64,000 nt of DNA, taken from contig NC_083384.1 in NCBI RefSeq assembly GCF_031755915.1, positions 3,433,501 to 3,497,500 on the forward strand. The letters run 5' to 3'. The translations under genes and the position numbers were made by a program. Positions 48,888 through 58,799 of the stretch are shown here, one piece after another. The notes below the pieces were generated by a model, which was given only the letters and a program-made list of their open reading frames with translations, did not search any database and had not been told where the DNA came from. Each line of letters begins with the position of its first letter. Position 1 is the stretch's first letter. The stretch comes from Ziziphus jujuba (Eukaryota > Streptophyta > Magnoliopsida > Rosales > Rhamnaceae).

Positions 48888-50039
48888 GAATTTTGTTCAG
48901 GTTTAATCTATCTTATTTATTTTAATATGTTTTGTGTTAATCTACAGTTTTGGCATTAGGTTAAGGTTGTATCTACTCTACACGTTCTGTATATATAAAA
49001 AAGAAAAATTATTCATAGCTTAAATTAGGTTCCTTGTTTTACCGTATTTTTGTTCCCTAATTTGTTGGTTGTTTTTCATCATTGTTCTTGTTAATTTGGT
49101 TATTTGTTGATTTTTTTTGCTGTTTTATCTTAGTTATTTGCATTCATACATTAAAAAAAAAGAAAAAAAAAGAAAAAGAGGATTTACGGCAACAAAAATG
49201 AATTCACAAAATTTGCACATTGATATTTTATGAGGCACGGGTTTGAGTTTGTATTTGGTTGAGACTTGCGGTTTATGTTGATTTTGGTGCTGTTGGAAAT
49301 TGTGTTGCATTATCATATTTGTGATCCAAAAATAAAAAAAGATCAAAAAAATAAAAAAAGAGAGCCAAAAGCCGAGTATAAAAAAAAAAAAAATTGCACA
49401 AAAGGCCGACTTGTTGAATTTGGAACTGATATTTGTTTGAGCTGGAAATTTGGTTTGTGATATTTAGAGTTGCTGGAATTTTATATTGCTGCTAGAAATT
49501 TGATTTTTTTTTTTTAGTGCTAAAATTATTTGGATTAAAACTAGTTAAAGGATTTGATTAGAAAACTTGAATTACAAAGAACAACAACCAATAGCTATCC
49601 TATATTTTTTGTTCAATTTGATTCTTGTTCATGTTTGAATTTATTTCTCTGTATTTTATCTTTGAATTATTGGTTTAATAATATTCTGGTCAGCTTTTTA
49701 TTCATTCCAAAAATTTGCTTGTTAATTTACCTTTTTTTTGCTTTGAAAAGCTGAGAACTAGGTTTTAATAATTCACTCGGTATTGCTTGCTTTTTGCTAC
49801 TGTTTTGTTGATAAGTTTAACGAGAACATACTTGCGACCTAGTTGCTATTTTATGTGTGTTTTAATTAGAACTTTGAGAGGATTATTTAAGTGGAAAAAG
49901 GCAAAAGAGTGTGAGCTTAAAAGAGGATAAAAGCCGAAACTAGTGTGCAAACATGAGTGTTGAGACCTTATTTGAGTGAAACACGTGATGGAGTGAATTT
50001 GGTGAGGATTTATTTTATTTTTGCAATATTTTTACTAAT
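48888..50039 (+). other. gypsy-B untranslated leader
   Basis: Between the primer-binding site and the gag ATG at 50040. AT-rich with A-runs (49152-49180, 49380-49393). Equivalent leaders of similar length lie in gypsy-A (25831-26951) and gypsy-C (55169-56335). Small frames here have no domain. Confidence 0.6.
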
Positions 50040-51146
50040 ATGGCAGATTCAAGAATGAGCAGAATGGATGGCTCATTAAGAATTAACGAAGAGGAATCCG
50101 TAGGATTCAAGGGTGATTCTCGACTACAGGGAGCGGAGGTGACCACACGGACATGATGGTGGTCTTGGAACAATTATAGCGGATGAATGCTCACTTTGAT
50201 CACCTAGATCAAAGGATGGATAGGTTAGAAACCTCATAAGCTGGGCCGAATCCATGGTTTGATGTACATGGTGGCAAAGTTCATGGTCGAGGAGGCCAAG
50301 AGCAACCTAGAGAGGAATTTGGGGAAGGTAATTTTAGAGATAATCTTGAAGAAGAAATTGATAATATTTTTTCACTCCAAGGAAGACCAACCTGTGGGAG
50401 AATAGCAAGGGATGAGGATGATGATCTTGGAAATATTAAGGTCAACATGCCACCTTTTATGGGAAAAAGTGATCTCGAGGCTTACCTAGAGTGGGAGAAG
50501 CAAATGGAGATGATATTCAACTGTCATACCTATTCGGAGGCTAAGAAAGTTAAATTGGTAGCTTTGGAATTTGGTCATTATGCACTCCAATGGTGGATAA
50601 ATGAGCAAAGTACCTGAAGGAGAGTAGGTGATGAATTGATTACTACTTGGCAACAAATGAAAGGAGCCATGAGGAAGCGAATTGTACTGACTCATTACCA
50701 TAGCTTGCTCCATCAAAGGTTACAATCTTTATCTCAAGCAAATACGACCATGGAATATTATTACAAGGAGATGGAGATGCTCATGATGATTGAGCATGGC
50801 ACAGTTCCTAGGTTGGTTGAATCGAGAGATTGCCAATCAATTGGAGTTACAATAATATGTGGAATTGAAAGATATTTTGCATGTGGCTATCAAACTTGAG
50901 AATTAATTCAAGAGGAAGGGTACAAGCTCAAGGTTTAGAGGAGTATCAAACAGTTGGAGGAAAAATTCAAGTGTTTGGAGAAGTAATCCCAGATATGACA
51001 ATAAGCCAAAATCGAAGCTAGGCGATGAAAGCACCAATCGGCCAAAAAGGGAAGCCAAAATCGAATCTATCCAAGCACCAAGGAATGAAGGTAAATCTAA
51101 TCCTAAACCTTCTAAAACTCATGGCATTGTGTGATTTAAGTGCCAG
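50040..51146 (+). pseudogene. gypsy-B gag, first part
   Basis: ATG at 50040 (MADSRMSRMDGSLRINEEES), then frameshifts and stops. The Retrotrans_gag domain is readable at 50430-50900: NIKVNMPPFMGKSDLEAYLE, VKLVALEFGHYALQWWINEQ, TTWQQMKGAMRKRIVLTHYH. The zinc knuckle starts at about 51130 but its first Cys codon is TGA (51132-51134), and gypsy-C interrupts it after KCQ. The rest lies at 57476. Confidence 0.75.
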
Positions 51147-52281
51147 TGATACGAACCTAGGACGACCTGCTCCTAAACCCGTATTATATTAGCCCGGATC
51201 TTAATTAAGTTCAAGTTCTAATGGAATTGACCTCAACCCCTAACCAACCTGTGGTTAGAAACCTTGGTATAATGTAGACGCCACAATAGGGGATGGAAAA
51301 CCTATTGATAAGTCAAGCTAAAACAACCAATTCTCTAATGGTGTTTTAGGTGTTCTCAAAGAACAAAAAGATAATTAATCTCACAAGTATTTTCTTAATC
51401 AAATCAAAGTTGTTTTCTTATTGATAACTGAGCCTTTAAATAGGCTACAAAGCCACAAAATAAAACCCTAGAACATAAAGAAAACCAGCCACCACACATA
51501 AAGAAACCTAGTTGGCTGAAACTATACTTCCTTTCCTAATCTAAGTTTGATTAATTAATTCCTTTATATTAAATTAGGAATTAATTAATTTACAATGGAA
51601 AGAATAAAATAAAACCTTCCTAAAGTTATTTTTCCAGAAAATAAATAAATAAAAGCCAAAAGGTAATGGTAGTTTCCTAAAACAAAAAGTAAAAACAAAT
51701 TAGGAAACTAAAAATGCTAGCCTTTTTGATCAACTTGACTTTGATCAATCTTTGACCTCTTTGAGCTTCAAATCAGCTTCTAGATGATTTTTAGGATGCC
51801 AAATAAGTTGAATATGAAGTCCCACACGTTGCCCATGCTTGGAAAAATAAGAAAAGGCTAATACAGTAAAATATAGTAAAGCCAGCAAGCAATACAGCAA
51901 ATTCGGCCAAATTGTTGAGGCTGTCCGTACAAGCCCTTTTTTATTGTATTTGAGGCTGATTTAACTTGATTCCATGACCTCTTAGGCATATGTATTGAAC
52001 CCATAAAGCATTGGAATCATTTCATGCTTCCCGGACTCCAAAAATGTACAAAACCCGTCACCCGGGTCCGTATCGGCTTCCACCACTTGGATGCTTAGAA
52101 TAGGCTTTGTATCTTCAAGTATGGAAAAGCTTTGTTGAGATTGATTACCCTCTGTATAAATACTCCCAGGTTGCCCTTAAATCTCTTAATTTGAGCTCTT
52201 GTGATTGGCCTAGTCTTCATCTGTGTCGAGTCAGCACCTTAGCGGGTTATCGGTGGAGCGGGCTCGGGCGAAATCACATCA
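51147..52281 (-). repeat. gypsy-C 3' LTR
   Basis: In sense it starts TGATGTGATTTCGCCCGAGC and ends TAGGTTCGTATCA. The pol-like frame runs 43 bp into it. Confidence 0.92.
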
Positions 52282-53759
52282 TTCCCCTCCTCTTGAAAAG
52301 GATTTGTCCTCAAATCAAGATCATCACCTGCAGCAAAAGGAGTTAAATCAGCAACATTAAATGCAGCACTCATGTTATACTCACCCGATAAATCAAGCTT
52401 GTAGGCATTCTTGTTATTCGGCTCCAAAACTTGAAAAGGTCCATCCATAGGCGGCATGAGCCTTGACTTTCTTTGTTTAGGAAACCTTTCCTTTTGTAAG
52501 TGAAACCAAACCAATTCTCCTGGGTCAAACACTATTACAACAAAATCTAGAAATACATGCTCATTATGGTAAAAATTACATTTTTTAAAGTTAGCAAACA
52601 ATATTTCCCAAATTTTCAAATTGCCACTAAGTAAAGCTCTCAATAATGCAGATAAAGTTCTATGCAATAAAGACATCTTTAAATAATTATCTTTAAAATT
52701 CATGGTTAGCAATGATTTCTTATTCATAATTACTTTATTAACATCACCAAAGCTAAGATAAAAATTTATATTTTTCCTTTCTTGTCTTCCTTTTCCTTTC
52801 TCACTCACGGCCATCTCACCTTCCTCACTCTCGGCTTTTGCACCAAATTTCTCACTCTTGGTTTTATTAAAATTTTTCTCCACAACCTGAGTATTAGAAG
52901 ACTTACCTTGGATAGTAAGCTCACCTTTTCCCTCTTTCTTGGATGGTAGTCCACTTGGAATTTCATTTGGGAAGGCATCTCTAAATTCCTTCAAAAGAGA
53001 AATCATTGAACTTGGCAATTCAAGTTCTTCAATGTTAGTTTGATTATTAACATAATTTTCTTTATAAATCATGACCAGCAAAGGTTTCTTACACTCAATA
53101 ACCTTATTAATATCCCCTAAACTTAAATAAAAGTTGCTACTTGACCTTTCTTTTCTTTCTTTTTCTTTTTCTCTCTCGGATTGGCACAAACCTTTGGATT
53201 TCCCTTCCTTCTCCAAGTTCTCGGGTTTGCCACTTTCTTTCGCCTCTCTTTCGGTTTTTCCTTGATCTTTCCACTCAATATGAGTCTTAGAAACCTTACC
53301 TTGATCAGCAACCTCATTCTTACCTTCTTGGAAGGATGGTGAAGCCATTGGTGCCATACTTGCTTTTTCCTTGAGCTCTTCGGCTTCTTTCCTTTGTTGC
53401 ATTTGTAATTGGTCTTTGTAAACCTCTTTAGGAGATAATGGTTCCAGCTTGACCTTCTTCCCTTTAAACCTGAAAACAATATAATTTTCTCGACCAAAAT
53501 GAGTAGCATCTTTATCAAATTGCCATGGCCTACCTAATAGTATATGTCCAGCAATCATGGGTACAATATCACATAAGACTACATCCTCATATCTACCTAT
53601 ACTAAATTTCACTTCGGCTTGTTTTTTTACTTTCATCTCACCTCTATCATTAAGCCATTGTAATCTATATGGTTCAGGATGTTTTATTGTTTTTAAGCCC
53701 AATTTATCAACTACAAGGTTACTTATTATATTAGTACAACTTCTACTATCAATAATCAT
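52239..53759 (-). CDS. gypsy-C chimeric protease-integrase frame lacking RT and RNase H
   Basis: A 506-codon frame. Residues 1-85: aspartic protease (MIIDSRSCTNIISNLVVDKL, later GHILLGRPWQFDKD); the active-site triad is D-S-R instead of D-S-G, so activity is doubtful. About 86-240: charged Lys/Glu linker ending SNFYLSLGDINKVIECKK. About 248-273: RT leader (LLKEFRDAFPNEIPSGLP). About 275-360: a second, diverged copy of the charged linker ending NFYLSFGDVNKVIMNKK. About 361-385: integrase piece TLSALLRALLSGNLK. About 386-407: RT C-terminal piece LFANFKKCNFYHNEHVFLDF. About 408-475: integrase C-terminal domain (FDPGELVWFHLQKERFPKQR, PMDGPFQVLEPNNKNAYKLD). RT catalytic core and RNase H are gone, and segments are out of their ancestral order. 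The frame has stayed open, so loss was recent or the frame is tolerated. Confidence 0.8.
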   Translation of the reverse strand: MIIDSRSCTNIISNLVVDKLGLKTIKHPEPYRLQWLNDRGEMKVKKQAEVKFSIGRYEDVVLCDIVPMIAGHILLGRPWQFDKDATHFGRENYIVFRFKGKKVKLEPLSPKEVYKDQLQMQQRKEAEELKEKASMAPMASPSFQEGKNEVADQGKVSKTHIEWKDQGKTEREAKESGKPENLEKEGKSKGLCQSEREKEKERKERSSSNFYLSLGDINKVIECKKPLLVMIYKENYVNNQTNIEELELPSSMISLLKEFRDAFPNEIPSGLPSKKEGKGELTIQGKSSNTQVVEKNFNKTKSEKFGAKAESEEGEMAVSEKGKGRQERKNINFYLSFGDVNKVIMNKKSLLTMNFKDNYLKMSLLHRTLSALLRALLSGNLKIWEILFANFKKCNFYHNEHVFLDFVVIVFDPGELVWFHLQKERFPKQRKSRLMPPMDGPFQVLEPNNKNAYKLDLSGEYNMSAAFNVADLTPFAAGDDLDLRTNPFQEEGNDVISPEPAPPITR

Positions 53760-53863
53760 ACTACAAATCTTACCTTGAATTTCACATCGGGTGTGGAAGA
53801 TGTTCTCTCTTTGAATTTCATCCTCATCTTTGTATGCAGCAAGTACTCACCTAGAAAGCAAGT

Positions 53864-55168
53864 TTAATTCAGCATTGGATGCTTGCAAGGTTTTGGGTTC
53901 ATCCTCCAAGTCTCCTCCTCTTGTTTGGCTTCATCCTCACTTTCTTCACTCTCCGATTCTAGCTCGTCATTGCCCTTTAACACCATGATTCTTCTATTCG
54001 GGCATTGGCTAGCAATGTGTCCTCCTCCCTGGCACTTAAAACACACAACATCATGAGTTCTAAAAGGTTTAGGATCTAATTTTACCTCATTCTTTGGTGC
54101 TTGGACAGATTTGATTCTAGTCTCTTTCCTTGGCCAGTTTGAACTTTCTTCTTTGACTTTCGGCTTTGGCTTGCTTTCATAGATGGGATTGTTCCTCCAG
54201 CCACTTAAATTGGACCTTCCACTGTTGGAAACACCTCCAAACCATGATCTTACACCCCTCCTCTTGAATTGATGCTCTAATTTAATAGCCACATGCAACA
54301 TCTCCTCCAATTCCACATATTGTTGCAATTCTAGTTGATTGGCTATTTCACGATTCAAACCACCAAGAAACCTTGCCATGGTTGCTTCCCTATCTTCATT
54401 CAAGTTCAGTCTCATCATAAGCATCTCCATCTCCTTGTAATAGTCCTCCACGGATCCATTTCCTTGAGATAAAGATTGAAGTCTTTGATGCAGCAACCTA
54501 TGATAGTGTGATGGTACGAATCGCTTCCGCATGACTCCTTTCATTTGTCGCCATGTAGTAATCAAGTCATCACTAACTCTCCTTCGGGTGTTTTGCTCAT
54601 TGGTCCACCATTGGAGTGCATAATGGCCAAACTCCACTGCTACCAATTTCACCTTCTTAGCCTCCGAATAATTATGGCGATCAAATATCATCTCCATCTT
54701 TTCTTCCCACTCCAAATAAGCTTCGGGATCACTTTTACCCATAAAAGGTGGGATGTCAACCTTGATATTTCCCAAATCATCATCTGTATCTTCCCTCCTA
54801 TATCTTCCACGGCCAGCTCTATCTTGGACAGCAAAAGTTTCATCCATACCTTCCTCAAAGTCTCCACCGAATGGCTCCTCATCAAATTCCTCTCTCAGTA
54901 TCTCACGACCTCCTCGTCCTCGGCCTCGTCCTCCATGGAATTCCTGCCTATTTCTTGTGTTCAGAATTCCTTCGGAAACTTCTAGCCTTCCCATCCTTTG
55001 ATTCACATGCTCAACTTGAGCACTAACCCGCTGTATTGACTCCAAAATAGCTCTCATGTCTACTTGGTCTCAACTCCTGGTAGCTCGTGGGTCAACATGA
55101 AATCCTATGGACTCCTCTTCATTAATCCTCAAGGGTGGATCTCCTCTCCTCATTCTTGATTCTGTCAT
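53864..55168 (-). pseudogene. gypsy-C gag with one early stop
   Basis: ATG at 55168 (MTESRMRRGDPPLRINEEES) runs 32 codons to TGA at 55072-55070. The same frame is then open from the ATG at 55057 for 397 codons. Features of the open part: coiled N-terminus (about 1-30); Arg/Gly-rich segment (about 40-50); Retrotrans_gag core about 95-260 (NIKVDIPPFMGKSDPEAYLE, VKLVAVEFGHYALQWWTNEQ, MKGVMRKRFVPSHYHRLLHQ); zinc knuckle CFKCQGGGHIASQC near 345-358; acidic tail. The single stop could be read through or simply mark decay; re-initiation at 55057 would give a nearly complete Gag. The protease frame begins past a further stop and shift near 53850. Confidence 0.82.
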
Positions 55169-56335
55169 GTTAGTATAATAATGCAATAGAAATAAAATAG
55201 GACCTTACAATTTCACTCCCTTTCGTGTTTCACTCAAATGAGGACTTGACACTCGTGTTTGCACACTTGTTTCGGCTTTTACCCTCTTTTAAGCTCACAC
55301 ACCCTTGCCTTTTTCCACTCAATGAATTATCTCAAAGTTCTAATTAAAACACCCACAAAACAGCAATTAGATCACTAGTATGTTTTAATTAAACTTATCA
55401 ACAAAACAGTAGCAAAAAGTAGGCAATACCGAAAGAATCCAACAAATCCTAATTTTTCGGCTTTTTAGACAAGAAAACACAAAATAATGGTAAAACGTTG
55501 GAATTTTTGAAAACTGCACCAGATGGTAGTAGATTATGAGTTCAAGAGTAAAATTCCAGAAAAAGAAATTTAAATACGAACAAGAATCAAAGAGAACAAA
55601 AATATAGAAAAGTTGTTGGTCGTTGTTCTTTGTAATTCGAGTTTTGTATCAATTCCTTTAACTAATTTTAATCCAAATAATTTAAGCACCCAAAATCCAA
55701 ATATCCAGCAGCAAAAATAATTCCCCAGCAACTCAAATAAATAATCAAAAAAAACCCAGTAGCTCCAACAAATTTCTAGCAACCAAATCAAACTCCAACA
55801 AACCGAAATATTTTTTTTCTTTTTTTCTTTTTTTTTTATTTTTATATTCAGATTTACCTCTTCTTTCTTTTTTTTTTTTTTTTTTTTTCACTCACAGAAC
55901 ATAAACACTGCAGTAGCAAGAGTAAGTACCAAAATTGCAATTCCAAATCCAAAACAAACACCAAACCCGTGACCTCCAAATAAACAAAATGTGCAGTTTT
56001 TTTTTTTTTTTTTTAAATGTTGCCGCAATTTTTTTTATTTTTTTTTGAATATATGAATGCAAATATTTAAGACCAAAAAAGCAAAGAAAAATCAACAAAA
56101 ACCAAATTAACAAGAACAATGATAAAAGACAACCAACAAACTAGGAAACAAAAATACGATAAAACTAGGAAATCCTAAATCAACTAGGAATGAAATTTTT
56201 TTTTTTTTTAAGATGCTGAACGTGTATAGGATGGATGCAACCTTAACCTAATGCTAAAATTGCAGAATAACACAAAAACAAATAAAGCAAATAAAGATAG
56301 ATCAAACCTGAACAAAATTTAGCTCGGATACCAAA
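55169..56335 (-). other. gypsy-C untranslated leader
   Basis: Between the primer-binding site and gag. Contains long T-runs on the plus strand (55868-55890, 55997-56015, 56190-56210). No gene. Confidence 0.65.
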
Positions 56336-57470
56336 TGATACGAACCTAGGACGACCTGCTCCTAAACCCGTATTATATTAGCCCGGATCTTAATTAAGTT
56401 CAAGTTCTAATGGAATTGACCTCAACTCCTCACCAACCTTTGGTTAGAAACCTTGGTATAATGTAGACGCCATAATAGGGGATGGAAAACCTATTGATAA
56501 GTCAAGCTAAACCAACCAATTCTCTAATGGTGTTTTAGGTGTTCTCAAAGAACAAAGAGATAATTAATCTCACAAGTATTTTCTTAATGAAATCAAAGTT
56601 GTTTTCTTATTGATAACTGAGCCTTTAAATAGGCTACAAAGCCACAAAATAAAACCCCAGAACATAAAGAAAACCAGCCACCACACATAAAGAAACCTAG
56701 TTGGCTGAAACTATACTTCCTTTCCTAATCTATGTTTGATTAATTAATTTCTTTATATTAAATTAGGAATTAATTAATTTACAATGGAAAGAATAAAATA
56801 AAACCTTCCTAAAGTTATTTTTCCAGAAAATAAATAAATAAAAGCCAAAAAGTAATGGTAGTTTCCTAAAACAAAAAGTAAAAACAAATTAGGAAACTAA
56901 AAATGCTAGCCTTTTTGATCAACTTGACTTTGATCAATCTTTGACCTCTTTGAGCTTCAAATCAGCTTGTAGATGATTTGTAGGATGCCAAATAAGCTGA
57001 ATATGAAGTCCCACACGTTGCCCATGCTTGGAAAAATAAGAAAAGGCTAATACAGTAAAATACAGTAAAGCCAGCAAGTAATACAGCAAATTCGGCCAAA
57101 TTGTTGAGGCTGTCCGTACAAGCCCTTTTTTATTGCATTTGAGGCTGATTTAACTTGATTCCATGACCTCTTAGGCATATGTATTGAACCCATAAAGCAT
57201 TGGAATCATTTCATGCTTCTCGGACTCCAAAAATGTACAAAAACCGTCACCCGGGTCCGTATCGGCTTCCACCACTTGGATGCTTAGAATAGGCTTTGTA
57301 TCTTCAAGTATGGAAAAGCTTTGTTGAGATTGATTACCCTCTGTATAAATACTCCCAGGTTGCCCTTAAATCTCTTAATTTGAGCTCTTGTGATTGGCCT
57401 AGTCTTCATCCGTGTCGAGTCAGCACCCTAGCGGGTTATTGGTGGAGCGGGCTCGGGCGGAATCACATCA
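56336..57470 (-). repeat. gypsy-C 5' LTR
   Basis: Same length (1135 bp) as the 3' LTR and collinear with it. Ends at 57470, followed by GTCAG and then gypsy-B gag. Confidence 0.92.
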
Positions 57471-57475
57471 GTCAG

Positions 57476-57619
57476 GGACAAGGACACATTGCTAGCCAAT
57501 GCCTGAATAGGAGAATCATGGTGCTGAAAGGTAATGGTGAGTTAGAATCCGAAAGTGAAGATAATGAGCATGAAACCAAGCAAGAAGAGGAAGAAATTGA
57601 AGATGAAGCTGATAAATGA
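57476..57619 (+). pseudogene. gypsy-B gag, last part
   Basis: Continues the zinc knuckle broken at 51146 (GQGHIASQC), then NRRIMVLKGNGELESESED and an acidic EEEIEDEADK end, TGA at 57617-57619. It matches the gag end of gypsy-C. Confidence 0.8.
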
Positions 57620-57654
57620 ATCACAGGCTAAATTGAGTTTAGTTACTAGGAGAG

Positions 57655-58794
57655 TGATACGAACCTAGGACGACCTGCTCCTAAACCCGTATTGTATTAG
57701 CCCAGATCTTTAATTAAGTTCAAGTTCTAATGGAATGGACCTCAACCCCTAACCAACCTGTGGTTAGAAACCTTGGTATAATGAAGACGCCACAATAGGG
57801 GATGGAAAACCTATTGATAAGTCAAGCTAAAACAACCAATTCTCTAATGGTGTTTTAGGTGTTCTCAAAGAAGAAAGAGATAATTAATCTCACCAGTATT
57901 TTCTTAATCAAATCAAAGTTTTAAAGTTATATTATTAATGAAAAATAAGCCTTTAAATAGGCTTTGAAAGAAATAAAATAAACCCTAAAAACCCTAGGAA
58001 AAACCGGCCACACAATGAAGAAGTCTACCTTGGCCGAAACTTTCCTTTTCCTAATCTAATTTGGATTAATTAATTCCTTTATTTTGAATTAGGAATTAAT
58101 TAATTTACAATGAAAATAATAAAATAATAACTTTCCTAATCTTATTTGTCCAGAAAATAAATAAATAGAAACTAAAAATAATGGTAGTTTCCTAAAACAA
58201 AAAGTAGAATAAAATTAGGAAACTAAAATACTAGCTTTTTGACTAAATTGACTTTGACCAATCTTTGACCAAAGTGAGCTCCAAATCAGCTTCAATATGC
58301 TTTGTAGGATGCCAAATAAGCTTATTGTGAAGTTCCTCACGTTGCCCTTGCTTGGAAGTATGAGAAAAGGCTAATACAGTAAAATACAGTAAAGCCAGCA
58401 AGGAATACAGCAAATCCGGCCTTTCCTTCTCCTTGTGCGCAAACCACCTTGTTGGCCGGCTTTGAAGCTGCTTTGGCTGGTTTCTATGACTCATCCTCCA
58501 TATTAATTGAACCCATAAAGATGGGGTTCCAATTCATACAACCCGGCCTCCTTATTATCACCAAAAACGTCACCCGACCCTGTTTTGGCTTCTATTGCTT
58601 GTATGAGTAAAACAGGCCTTGGTTCTTTAGATGTGGCCAACCCCTCTTGACTATAACTTATTCTTTGTATGAAGACAGCAAGATTGTCCTTGAACTTCTT
58701 GGCTTGGGCCCTAGTGATCAGTCCCACCTTCATTTGTAATGGGTCAACACCCCAGTGGGTTGTCGGTCGAGTAGTCTCGGGTGGATTCGCATCA
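57655..58794 (-). mobile_element. Solo gypsy LTR in gypsy-B
   Basis: 1140 bp, minus orientation, TGATACGAACCTAGG ... GGATTCGCATCA on the plus strand, with perfect target duplication GAGAG (57650-57654 and 58795-58799). Closely related to the gypsy-C LTRs over the first 600 bp and more diverged beyond. No internal region, so it arose by LTR-LTR recombination. It sits between gag and protease of gypsy-B. The minus frame 58503-58733 lies within the LTR and is not a gene. Confidence 0.9.
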
Positions 58795-58799
58795 GAGAG

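Larger units (their letters stand above)
51147..57470 (-). mobile_element. Ty3/gypsy element gypsy-C, internally rearranged
   Basis: 6324 bp on the minus strand with two 1135-bp LTRs (51147-52281 and 56336-57470) differing by about two dozen substitutions (about 2%), so comparatively young. Target duplication GCCAG / GTCAG (51142-51146, 57471-57475; one mismatch). The primer-binding site in sense is TTTGGTATCCGAG, just inside 56335; the polypurine tract AGAGGAGGGGAA in sense lies at 52282-52293. Encodes gag and a protease-integrase chimera but no RT or RNase H, so it would need enzymes in trans to move. Inserted in gypsy-B gag. Confidence 0.92.

Noticed and set aside
50636..50899. Separate 87-codon gene
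   Set aside because: It is the in-frame middle of the broken gypsy-B gag (MKGAMRKRIVLTHYHSLLHQ matches gypsy-C Gag).
54545..54985. 146-codon plus-strand frame opposite gypsy-C gag
   Set aside because: It is the antisense shadow of the well-supported gag frame.
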